Positions 1 through 11,700 of a stretch of 64,000 nt of DNA are shown one piece after another. A model generated the notes under the pieces. It worked only from the letters and a program-made list of their open reading frames with translations, had not been told where the DNA came from and did no database searches. The stretch lies in NCBI RefSeq assembly GCF_964275005.1, contig NC_092685.1, forward strand, positions 26,707,649-26,771,648. The letters are read 5' to 3'. The stretch's first letter is position 1, and the number at the start of each line of letters is the position of its first letter. The position numbers and the translations under genes are program-made. Origin of the DNA: Diadema setosum. Taxonomy: Eukaryota; Echinodermata; Echinoidea; Diadematoida; Diadematidae.

Positions 1-343
1 CATTCCTAAGTGAGATAATGAAAAGCCTCTTATGAAATATGAAAGAGCATGTCATTTTAAGAAGGATTCAACATTTATTTAATGAAAATTGGTTTTCACA
101 TGGCTGAGATATCCAAAAAGGTGCTAATAATAAAAGGCGACATGCCACAACTTTATTAGGATCTCTTTGTTTCACATTGTTTTTGGATATCCCGGCCATT
201 TCAAAACCGATTTTCATCGAATAAACTTTTGATACCCCTTAGAACTGCATGCTCTTTGACATCTCATATAGTGGTTTCTGAATATCTCGCAAAATGTTAA
301 AAGCTAAATCCTCACCTTGACCAGAACTGTACACACCCTTTAA
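1..343. repeat. Palindromic MITE copy 1, cut by the left window edge
   Basis: The stretch folds back on itself: AAAGAGCATG near position 45 is answered by CATGCTCTTTG near 250, and the ATTGGTTTT/GAGATATCC block near 90-115 by GGATATC/AAAACCGATTTTCATC near 185-220. The right end reads CACCCTTTAA, so a TTAA (340-343) may be the target site. A diverged second copy of the same family lies at 36,209-36,612. No coding capacity is visible, so this is a non-autonomous element. The TTAA target suggests piggyBac-type mobilisation, which is inference. Confidence 0.7.
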
Positions 344-1221
344 AAATTGATGAAAATAATTTGGAAGGATCAGGCATAACACTAAGACTGGCACAAACTG
401 TACATGTACAATAAGTTCTGTTTTAGTGTGATTTCACTAGACAAATTTGCAAGACATCACGGTAAAAAAAACAAACAAACAAACAAGAAAAAACCGCATA
501 TTTCATGCACTTTCTCACAAAAGGAAAATTGTCACTATATATTTCACACGAAATATCAGAAATGTATATAGTGAAAAACAATCATCTTCTTGTTGTGCTA
601 ATTACACAAAACCACAACTTTCGTTGTTCTTGTTGTTGTTGCTGTTGTTTTAAAGAGACCTGTAAGAGCCAACAATGAAGATAAACATTTTGACAGATTA
701 CATACAACAAAGGGATGAAGGTATATACGAAAAGAAATGTATTATCAGCGGATAGAATTTATCGTTTTCTAACAAACTTCCGGGTTGACGATTGACAATC
801 GAATTTATCACAGGTCTTATCACGCTTGTCTGACGAGAAAAGGAAACGAGTCGTCCTGTATCAAGCTAGAAATAGAACTCAAAGTGGCTGTCATCAGCAC
901 TTAAAATACACAGCATCAAAAATACATCATTTGCAAATTTTAGCAATGTCAATGGTAAGAAGGTATATCAGAAGCATCATGCCGTTTATCCCTCATCGTT
1001 TGGCTACACAATGAGAGTGGTGCCTGTATCCAGTGTTCACCCTTTTTGAATATGATATTAACATTTTTAACGACTTTAGAAATGGCAGGGTAGACTGTCC
1101 TGAGGAGAACTGTATTTCAATGACAACTTATAAACGTAACAAAAAGAAAGCAAACGTGAAAAAGTTGGATTGGTTTCGGCATGATAGAAGATGGCGGACA
1201 CTATGCGTTAGTCATCGTCAA
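344..1221. other. Intergenic, downstream of GH1-A
   Basis: AT-rich non-coding sequence past the 3' end of the minus-strand gene GH1-A. It should contain that gene's 3' UTR, but no clear minus-strand AATAAA was seen close to the stop codon. Open frames here are short and of low complexity. No RNA gene was recognised. Confidence 0.5.
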
Positions 1222-4200
1222 TCAATGATGTCCCCTCCTCACGAGATAACACAGACTGACGAAGAGCGATGTCATCACAGCCCACATCGAGATGGCGATC
1301 CGGTGCGCACTCGACCCGTTATCCGGGATCATGCTCGTCATCGTCGTCGAGATGTCAGTTGGTGCTTGTGTCGAGCTTACTTCTGGGAATCCTTTATTGG
1401 CGACGACCCCTGCGTAGAAGTTCGCCGACTTCTTCGGCACGCGGGGTCGGTCGGGGTCCGTGAAGTCGACGTAGTGGAGCCCGAATCGCTCCGTGAATCC
1501 CATCGCCCATTCGAAGTTGTCCATTAGTGACCACGCCACGTAGCCTCGGACGTCGATGCCATCCAGTGATATAGCTAGACGAAGAACGGAAAATACATCA
1601 ACAAAACATCCAAAAAGACAAACATACACAAACAAACACAAAACAACAACATCAACATCAACATCAACATCAACAACAACAATATCAATATCAAAACCGA
1701 GTCGAAATTTAGATCTGCAGGATGTCGAAACGATGAGAGTACGGTGAGAAGTTCCAGAAACCACCTGTTCTCCTCTCCTTCCATTATTTTCACTTGTTAA
1801 AGTTTGCTGGGAACGTTTTTGCAACTTTAAGTTATGATATATCCTTCACACTGAACCTTACCACTTGTTCAACATTGTACAGTGAAGCATTAAATTAATC
1901 AAAGTTGTCATAGTTAATTGTTAGGTCGTTTAAACTCATGATTAGTAGAGATCTCTCTGCATGCTGATTCATCACTCATAGTGATGCCACCGGAAGCAGA
2001 TTATACTCCCCCACACCAAACTAAATTCATTAGAAACTACTGTCATCCCTATGATAATCGATAGGTATCTATATTACCCTTAAGGACTTCATTGATGTAG
2101 GCACGGAAATAGTTGACCCTGACGTCATCGTTAAGGTCACTCGTGTCATTAGTAGCCATGCCGTTCTCGGTGACGTAGATGGGGACGCCATACTCGTTGT
2201 GGATCCATCCCAACAGTCTTCTGATACCCCAGGGAACGATGCTGAACCACTGCTTGGCAGTCTTGGGCCAGGCGGGGTCTTTGAACGAGAGAACATCCTG
2301 ATCCAGCCAGTAGCTAACGCGCAAAGAGACGTTCACCTCTGGCACTGGCAGGGCAAGACTGCTGGTGTAGGTGTTCAGTCCGAAGAAGTCTGCCGTCTGT
2401 TTGATGTAGGCCTTCTCCTCCGCGGTGAATTCCGGAAGGCGAGACTGATTAAACTGAGGTTGAGCGGCGCTCTTCTGGGCGACCTTGTACTTCATCACTT
2501 CCGGGTAATCGCCGTCCAGGAAAATCGGATGGGCGAACCAGCCGAGGTTGAACTGGTGGGCGCGCTCGGCAGCTTCGACATGAGACGTGATGTTGGGGTT
2601 GTAGGGCTCGAAGTAGTCGGAGTTTAGGGTGATGCCGACCTGTCCGCCCTGTAGAAAGAGTGACGACGATCAAGAATTGTTGGCGTTGCCAATTTGTAAA
2701 GGAGTTACACGAACGCTACAATAATGAAAGTTGAATCTAGCATGATGATCTTCACGTTACCCCAACTTTTGAAAATTCTATCATCTGCTCTGATTACTAG
2801 TACTTTTTATACATAGTGTGCCATAAGTAAGAAATATTTGCCCCTGTTTTTTTATCAGCTTTCATGCTTATTTTATAGCGTCAGGTACAGTGTCTAAGCA
2901 GTTCAGTGTTGTGTGACAATTAATCTTGCCTTCGTTAATGTACAATTTCCGGGGCATATAAGGATACTTTCGGGGTAGAAATTTAGGTGAACATGGGATT
3001 GCTGACGGCAAGGTTATTTTTTTCCGTGGAAATAGTATGCATAATATAGTTCACTCTAAAAATGCAAATGTTGAATCAACATTTGAAAGGGCCGAGGAGT
3101 GACAGCATTTTTTGAAGTGTTAGATCCAACTTTTAAAATAACATTTTAAATGTTGAATCTAGCAGGAAAACTAACACTTTGAAAATGTTGTCACTTCTCG
3201 GCCCTTTTAAATGCTAATTCAACATTTGTGTTTTTAGAGTGTTGGTTGTGCTGAACGTGAACTGCAGTGTACGTTGTGATATAGCGGTTGCCGACAACAA
3301 AATATTCTTCAGACTACTGAGTAACTTACAAATATTAAGTCCTCTCACTCACGAGCCAGTTTGCTTTTTTACCTGAATTTTGCGATAGGTATCGTTGTAC
3401 GTGTGGTAAGCATGAGCATGCGCCTTTATGATGTTGTGCGCAACGACATACGTGCTTGTGCCGTCTTCTCTAATACCGGGAGCGAATTCTCCAGTGCCGT
3501 AGCCCAGCATGGTCACCACCCAAGGCTCGTTGAAAGTAATCCAGAGCTTCACCCGATCGCCAAATCTCTGGAAGCACAGCTCGGCGTAGCGATCGTAATG
3601 CTCGACCACCGACTCGTTGGTCCATCCGCCGACGTCCTGTAGGGCCTGGGGGAGATCCCAGTGATAGAGCGTGACCATCGGGGCGATGCCGGCGTCTCTC
3701 ATGGCGTTGATGAGGTTGTTGTAGTAACCGATGCCGGCTTCGTTGATGTAGTTGGTGGTGCCATCTGGTAGGATGCGAGACCAGGAGATGGAGAAGCGGT
3801 AGTACTTGAGACCCATCGCCGTCATGATGGCGACATCGTCCATGTACCTTGAAAAATTACAACAGATCGACATGGAAATGAAATATTCTGGACGCAGTTC
3901 TTACATGCCAACTTTTTAAATCGTCGTCATCGTGCTAACACATGCATCTTTTTAAAAAAGGGACATTTCAATTTATGGAACTATGATGATAAAGATATTA
4001 TAATATCAGAATGTACACGTTATTCACCGAAGTTACAAAAGTTACATCTGAGAACAATAAAAATAACTGTGCAACCACAGTCTTCCACGGCACAGAACAT
4101 TGCTGGTAAACAAAATATAAACTTTAATCAAACTATATAACAAAATCATGTTTCGTTACGCAGCGGTAGATATTGATATCAACAAAGTCAGTCAACAGTC

Positions 4201-4824
4201 AGCTAGAGATAGAGACAGACGAATCAGGTGAGACGGATAAAAGAACATATCTTTTAAAAAGAAATAATCAAAGTAAACAATGATGGTTTGGCAAATTACA
4301 TTCCTTCAAGGGAACCTATGTTAACCTATGATAAAACACGAACATAATCACAGCAACAGAACCAGCGTATTTTCACTTCTGCTATCTACGTGTCATCACC
4401 GAGTCGATTGTGTTGAAGAAACGTACACATGTAAACAATAGTTGTTGCTTTCTTCGAAACGAGTGCTCTTCGATATCAAAATAATAACCATATATAATTA
4501 TGTACAAAATCAATCCTACTTATGGTAACTGTCGCAGGTAACATCACCCGTGGCGTTGTTGGCGATGTTTCCCGGTTCGTGTGTGAAGGTGTCCCAGATA
4601 CTCGGCCCCTTCCCGTCGGCGTCCCAGCCGCCTTCGATCTGGTAGGCGGCCGTCGACGTGCTCCATAAGAAGTCATCGGGGAAGGTGCCGTACAGAAATG
4701 CGTCTCGCTCCGTGTCGTTGAAGACATCGGGGTAGACGAATTCCGGCTCGGCTGCCGTCATTGACCAAGATACAGTCAGGAAAATCACGCATACTCGAAA
4801 CGGGGCAGCCATTATTTTTTTCAT
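1222..4824 (-). CDS. GH1-A: lactase-like beta-glycosidase, four exons, 567 aa
   Basis: Family GH1 retaining beta-glycosidase. Coding exons in gene order are 4824-4520, 3847-3373, 2648-2078 and 1574-1222. They sum to 1704 bp with no internal stop and intron phases 2, 0 and 1. Exon 1 carries a signal peptide (a second ATG at 4812 gives a slightly shorter one) and the YQIEGGW glycone-site motif. Exon 2 has HWDLPQ and TFNEPW, with acid/base Glu about residue 209. Exon 3 has YVTENG, with nucleophile Glu about 421. Exon 4 has DNFEW. Length suits a single-domain LPH/LCTL-like enzyme. The C-terminus has a hydrophobic segment followed by RRGHH, more like a type I membrane tail than a GPI signal. It is the closest relative of GH1-C. 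Likely role: hydrolysis of beta-glucosides or beta-galactosides outside the cell. The substrate cannot be read from sequence. Confidence 0.9.
1638..1695. repeat. CAACAT-type microsatellite in GH1-A intron 3
   Basis: Imperfect tandem CAACAT/ATCAAC units within the intron between exons 3 and 4 of GH1-A (1575-2077). The valine/aspartate-rich or serine/threonine-rich frames across it are repeat artefacts. Confidence 0.8.
3052..3241. mobile_element. 190-bp palindromic MITE in GH1-A intron 2
   Basis: Both ends carry the inverted terminus CACTCTAAAAA. The arms continue as GGGCCGAGGAGTGACA on the left and, read from the other end, GGGCCGAGAAGTGACAA. The arms are about 80 bp each and diverge mildly towards the centre. 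There is no coding capacity. The superfamily was not identified and no certain target duplication is visible. Confidence 0.75.
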
Positions 4825-7103
4825 GGAAATAATTGGGTCTAGGCCCGGCAGTGTATAGTAAAGAAATGACCTGCTTAATTATCTAGGTGATGGGCCCTCA
4901 GGGTTACTCATTTTATGCAATCTTCAATCGTGTGCAGACAGTCTTCTGTTGCCTATGCTTATCTGACTGCTTTAAGTAAATCAGCGCCCTCGTTCGCTTG
5001 CTAAGGCGGATTAAGAAATAAATGTTATCAGACATCACCTGACCCACACGATAAACAGACTCCAATCACGGTATTTTCCTTTATTTCTTTCATTATTTCT
5101 ATCAGTCTGTTCATCTTTCTCTCGTGTTTGTTTGTTTTTGTTTGTTTTGTTTTTTACTTCTTGGCTGCCATCTTAGCCTTTCAATCTAGGCCCGTGTCTT
5201 ACCGTCTCTGTCTTATTGTATTTCATGTTACAGTCACATAGAGCTACGTTTCATTCTTGTAGAAATGTTCGTTTTCTGATGTAGGAAATGGACTCTCCTT
5301 TATCTTTGGTGTGGTGTAGAGTTCGAAGTCACGTTCATCACTGTTTGTTTATCAGGAAAACAAACCGTATCCCTCATCTTTCTTTCTCTCTCTTTTTCTT
5401 TCGTTCTCTGACTGCTTATTACCATTTGAGGTATATGAAACATTTATATTCGGTAAACTGCTTCATGAATGCCATCTATAATCTCCTAACTTTAACTTAA
5501 GAGAAACCACGGTGATTATGAATTGTTATTTCTCAATGGTGACGGAGTTTTCACGTGCTTTATACCTTCTGCATTGTTCTGTTCGCCTGTGTATATAATG
5601 TCTTTATTTTCAAAATGTCGTTTCATTTTGTATTTTATCACATCAAAGGGCTATTCTGAACTTTTAAAGTACGACAGAGCATTTCTATGTTATGCGATAT
5701 GCGATTATGTTAACCTTGCCATTTTGATACAATATCTTTTACTGTATAGACCTATGTGTTATGACTGTGTAAACAATGGTAGATGACTTGATATTACTCA
5801 GTATACAAATAGAAAATGAAAACAAGCAACTGTCTGTCAAAAGTTGTAGGTGTTTCCTGTAGAATGATGTAAACTATTTAAGTACCTGCTTGAATCACAG
5901 CCATGTACCGTATGATAATGATTTGTGTAAATTAATGCTTCTTTAAAAAAAAAAAAGAAATTAACTTTGTCTTCGACATCTTCACTGCCAAACTACCACC
6001 ACCACCAAGACCACCAACATCATCACCATCAACGTCAACATCTCCATCATTCCCCCAATCCTGCTCGTCATCATGAATTAATGGCACCATCAATTATGAA
6101 CCAAATCGTCGAGGATGACGAGTTGTGTCTAAATGGTTTCACCTTTGGACCTTCTAAAGTCTCATAACCATGAATTAAAAGTTGTAGCAATTTTATTCGT
6201 AAGGGGTCTCGAGAGGACAAATTTATATTACTATTTTGAACGGGACCAGCAAGATAACTAGGATTTTCGTCCTGTCATGTTGCACTCCACGTAGAAATAC
6301 GTCAAGAGGACATTCTTGTCGAAGTAAAAGTTATTGATAATTCACTACGATCCAATGCCCTGAATATTGTAATGTTCAATGAATTCTATGTATTTTCTTT
6401 TAACTTTAGAATGTGTATTACGTATGTGTGCGTATTATATACGATAGCTTCATTGAAAAGACCAAAACTTGCATTAATGGACGCCTACAAGATTTATATG
6501 TTTGTCAACAGTCAATGCAATGTGTATACTGTACTCGTTGGGTTGGATCCATTCGCTGACTTTGTTATTGTAAAATTACTCCCTAATCAACGATTTTCCC
6601 AAACCATGAAAAAAAATTATTCGTATACCTAGAGATTTGATTGACATACTGAAACTACAGTGATTGTGCCTACATATCCCATGCCATTGTATACCGCATG
6701 CGAACGACCACACCACACGCGCACATCACCAATTGAGGAGAAGAAAGAGGTCATATATACATTGTGTACTTGAATTTTAATCTGAGGAGCTGCGAGAATG
6801 GATATATTCTCAATTTTACACCCTGGGCTCTTATAAAATAAAAGAAAAGAAAAACATTGTCTGACAAAAGAGAAACTGCATCAAATTAACCGAACATACA
6901 ACCTAATAATAGAGGCTATGAGTGAAGGTATTTATAGGTTACACGTCTGCAGAAGTATAAACGTGAATTCCTTTAAATAAGAAGTTTATATCAAGATGAA
7001 CGGATTCGCTTCTTCATATTTTCAGTGAAGCATATTCTACCGCAATAAATACCTTCCTTTCCCCAATACTTTAGTCACTACTGAGATAAAGATTACAAAA
7101 GGC
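4825..7103. other. Intergenic between GH1-A and GH1-B
   Basis: This is the 5' flank of GH1-A and 3' flank of GH1-B, both minus strand. It is AT-rich, with a CAN-type low-complexity patch near 5,990-6,060 whose His-rich frame is not credible as a gene. No TATA box or other promoter element could be assigned with confidence. No further gene or recognisable transposon was seen. Confidence 0.5.
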
Positions 7104-8677
7104 TTAAAATATGAAATTCATTGCAAGAAGGTACACCCACACACCAATTATTACACAAGTGTCACCAATAGGTGGCGCACTTGCTGTTGTCGGGTCGGGA
7201 ATAGTAGTCGTTGAAATCTCCCTGACGAACCCGTTGTTGGCGATGATCTCAGCGTAGTCTCTGGCAGATTGCTTGGCCTCTCGTGGTCGTTCGGGGTCGT
7301 TGAAATCGACGTAGTGCATGCCGAAACGTTCGCTGTATCCCGAAGCCCACTCAAAATTGTCCAGAAGCGACCAGGCCGTGTATCCCTTCACATCGACCCC
7401 GTCTATATAAATAGCTGGGCGTGGCAAGGTGAAACGATAACGCACTCAGATTTCAGAGATATAAAATACGTCGATTTCCTATTACAGATGCTTGGAATTG
7501 AAGCTCAGATGAATTTGCGATTTAGTAAAGATTTCTCTATTGTTTGTTCTTCTTGTCTGTCTCTCTTTCTTTCTGTTTTTTCTGTCGATCGATTGATTTA
7601 TCCATTGATCTATATCTATCTATCTGTCTATCTATCTATCTATCTACCTACATACATACCTACCTATCTATTCTTTCTAAGATATATTATTTAATAGATA
7701 TAGTATTTAATCAGAAAGAGTGCATTGCTATGTGATAGTTGACTCGAAGTGCGTGATCTTTTTCATTTACAAAAATGCCTGACAAAATATATTACTGTTC
7801 TTTTATAAAGATTAAACGTCAACTCCCCATTTTACTGAAGTGTTGTTAAGGTGTCTTATTTTTTCAGCATTTTACAATGAAGGTGGTATTTGGATCAGAG
7901 TTACCTTTCAGGACCTCGTTGATGTAGGCGCGATAATATTTCTGTCTGATGACGTCATCGAGCTCGTACACGTCATGAGTAGAAACGCCATTCTCCGTGA
8001 CGTAGATGGGGACGTGGTAGTTCGTGTAGATCCACTTCAGAAGGTTTCGGATGCCCCAGGGCACAATCCTCAGCCACGAGGACCCTGCGACCTCCCAGTT
8101 CTCGTCAACGAAGGTGAGGACATTCCGGTCCTTAAGGTAGCCAGGAGGAGTGGAGTAATCCTCCGGCGTGTCGTTGGCGTAGAGGGTGGTGTACTGGTTG
8201 AGACCGAAGAAATCGGCAGTACCTACATGGCGGGCAAAACAAATCAAAACACTAATACCAATGTGCGCTTACTGTCGTTATATTTTTGTGTGATAAACAA
8301 TAAAAAGAGATGTGACTTCTGATCTTACGGCGCTATGCCTCTATTATTGTAAACGTTTCAACATCTGCAAGTTAGGGAAACACAAATCGATGACCTTTCG
8401 TCTGTTTGACACAAGCACGGTGGTCAGACTAGCAAAAACGGCATTTTTTTTTTTTTTCAATAGACCATGGAGAAATATTCCCAAGGCTTTCACTTTCACC
8501 GTTTTTTATCAATAGGTTTCGCCGGTCGAGACAAGTTTGGCCGTGGTGAGGTAAAAATCCATTAGTGTATTGCTAGGCTAGTCGTGCTAGTATGGAATCA
8601 TTATTACTTGTCGATCTAATATCTTGTTAAAGTCGATATTTGCCTTCCCTTTGCCTGCTCAAGGGATTTCAAATCGT

Positions 8678-8717
<40 letters not shown>

Positions 8718-11700
8718 ACACACATGCACAAACAGTACGTAAGCATTTTCAAAAGACGAAAAACAGTGAGATGTCATCCGTTTCAGGCATACCCATGTTA
8801 TATTCCTTTTCGTCCTCGGTGAAGGCAGGAAGGCGAGATTCGCTGAACCCTTGGGAGGCGCTCTTATTGGCTATGTTGGCTTTCATGATTTCGGGATAAT
8901 CCCCGTTGACAAAGATGGGGTTCGCGAACCAGCCCAAATGGAACTGTAACGCCCTGTCCGCGGCCTCGACATGCGCGGGATTGGATTGATCGAATGGCTC
9001 GATATGGTCGGAATTCAAGGTGATACCCACTTGACCACTCTGTAAACAGTTTGAAGCCATACAGAAAATTGTCACAGACATTGATCAATGTTTCCTGTTT
9101 GTTTGCCCATTAACTTTACGAGCTGCAATGTGAATAAACAACTAAAAAGAATATAGAAATTTACATCGATCAAATCAAAAACAAAACACAGTAGAGTAGT
9201 TGCGAGAATCATTCGTCACCCTTTTTTCGACCATTATTTCGTTGAACTTTAACGAGTAGGCCTAAATCGGAAACCAGAGCAATCCTTAAACAGAGTTTGG
9301 CCATCTGGGTTTCAGTTGGCCTCAACATGGTGTGCATTCCTTGTTACATGCTTCCTTACAACAAAGCATCATGCCGTCATAGTGCCACTGATTTCTTTAT
9401 ATCTGCATTACTTCCCAATTCAACAGAGATCAGTACACAGCGCTGTCGGGTGTACAGGTGGCCAGTTTATGACCCTGCTCGAAACCTGCCAACAGCGCCC
9501 TCATGTTATGATTAATTTTATGGGCTCTGTGAATCTTGGCGTTGTCGGATGACGAGGAAGCAGAGGATGTATAATTACCGTCACCATGACGACTTTGAAA
9601 TCTATCATTATACATGTACAAGATTAAGACATAAATAATCTATTCCGATTATTTCTTGGTTGTTTCTTTATTTCATATTATATCATGTGTGATAGGGAAA
9701 CTGTAGGGGCTCAATGGGTATAAGACTATGGTTATCAATCATGAGGTACCTTGCTCGAGTCCTCTGGCTACAGTGGTTGTGACTACGTGTAAGACACTGT
9801 ATCATTGCTTACTAGTCCTTTCTGCTTGCTTACAAGTATTTATTACTTCCTTTAGTGACCACTAACAGTAAAAAAAAAAAAAAAAATCAATATCATATAT
9901 AGTTAAACCCACAATGAATATGAGTTTAGCATTGCAGGCCTAAATACTACAAAACCCAGTGTCAACCTTACCTTTCTCAAACCTTACCTATAAGACACAC
10001 ATTCAAAAACAAAAATGATCACCGACACATATTACCTGATGCCGTCGGTATGTGTCGTTATAAGTGTGCCATGCCCTCGCGTGAGACTTTATGATGTTAT
10101 GGGCCACAACGTATATCGTCGTCCCGTCTTCGACGATGCCAGGGGCGAAGTAGCCGATCCCGTGGCCGAGCAGCGTGACAATCCAGGGCTCGTTGAAGGT
10201 GATCCAAAGCTTAACGCGATCACCAAACCTCTGGTAGCACAGCTCGGCGTAGTCGTTGAAGTGCTCGATGACTGTCTCGTTGGCCCAGCCACCGACGTCC
10301 TGGAGAGCTTGAGGCAGATCCCAGTGGTAGAGTGTCACCATAGGAGAGATGCCGTTATCACGGAGTTCGTTGATGAGGTTGTTGTAGTAGGAGATGCCAG
10401 CTTCGTTGACGTGATTTAGGGTGCCGTCGGGAAGGATTCGCGGCCAGGAGATCGAGAACCGGTAATACTTCAGACCCATCGCACTCATCAACGCAACATC
10501 TTCCTTGTATCTGCACATGCGCCGTAAAAACAACAATTTGCATATCGAGTAAGTATAGGTGATGGGCATTCTGCCTCCTGTTACCATGGCATTGAGACAT
10601 ATACACTGCAAACATGCAATAGCTGAGAAATATGATAAGATTTATGATCAAACATTATAATACTATGGGGTACTTCTTTTACAGAATCCACATCTGACAC
10701 TGCACGTTACTGTCGGTGATGTATTTGTCCACATTCCAAATATACTTGTCAACCTACCCAAATCTCCGTCAGCCTGGTGTAATTATGCGACATAGCAGCA
10801 AAGTCTTAAAAGATCCGTTATGGCTAAATGGATAAAGACTGAGTGTACTCGAAGCCTTTTAGAAATTGTCCAGAAGCGACAGACTATGGCCCTCAATAAG
10901 TGAAGTCCATGGTTCGAGCTCTCTGGAGGCAGCAGTTTTGCCCGGGTGCACGTCCCGAGTTCGACACCTACGAAATCATACAGCCTATGACTTCGACACT
11001 AAGCAAACAAGGCCCACGAGACCGACACATCAAGCCCCGTGTTTTAAAGATAATAAAAAGTTTTGGTACCTCAAAAGCTTCCCTGAATTTCCTTGTCTTG
11101 GTTTGTGTTTCAGGTTAAAGTACGTTGTCTGTGAGAATTTCTCGCCCCACAGTGCTCTCATGTCTTAGTAATCATGCAATAATGGTTTCGTACCAGAGCC
11201 GACGCTGTACAGCGTCGATAAATATTGTACGAAACCACTGACTGCAACCAGCAGCGTGCAGCCCATTGTACGCATAGCTAACCAGTCAGTCCGCAGCACC
11301 CGATAATTCGCTCGTATTTATTCAACTCGTATGCAAGCCCGCTCTAGGCTTGCATACGTAATGAGCTGCGTAAGGGGATTTTGTCCTTGGGCTTTCGGCA
11401 ACAAAAATACACCTTATGTTCACAAATTTGGTATCAAATTCAAGGAAAATATGTAAACTATCGTCACATGTTACTCAAATTATTGTAAATGAAAAATGTC
11501 ATAGCGTAATTTGAGCTTGAAAAATGATGAAAAAAGTAATTCGTGTAGTACACGTTCAAGACGTTCAAAAAATACCAAATTCACCTTGCGTCTCAATGAA
11601 AATGCTTTATTTGGTAGTCCATCTCCAAATCTTTGTATCCATTTAAATATCTTGACAGTTTGTTGCTTAATCCGGTCAGGAACCAGTAAAATATACATCG

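Noticed and set aside
5967-6167. His-rich open frame (HHHQDHQHHHHQRQ)
   Set aside because: It is a CAN-type low-complexity run with no conserved domain and no splice or start context.
10015-10419. Long antisense frames opposite the GH1 exons
   Set aside because: They are shadows of the GC-rich coding exons and have no homology of their own.
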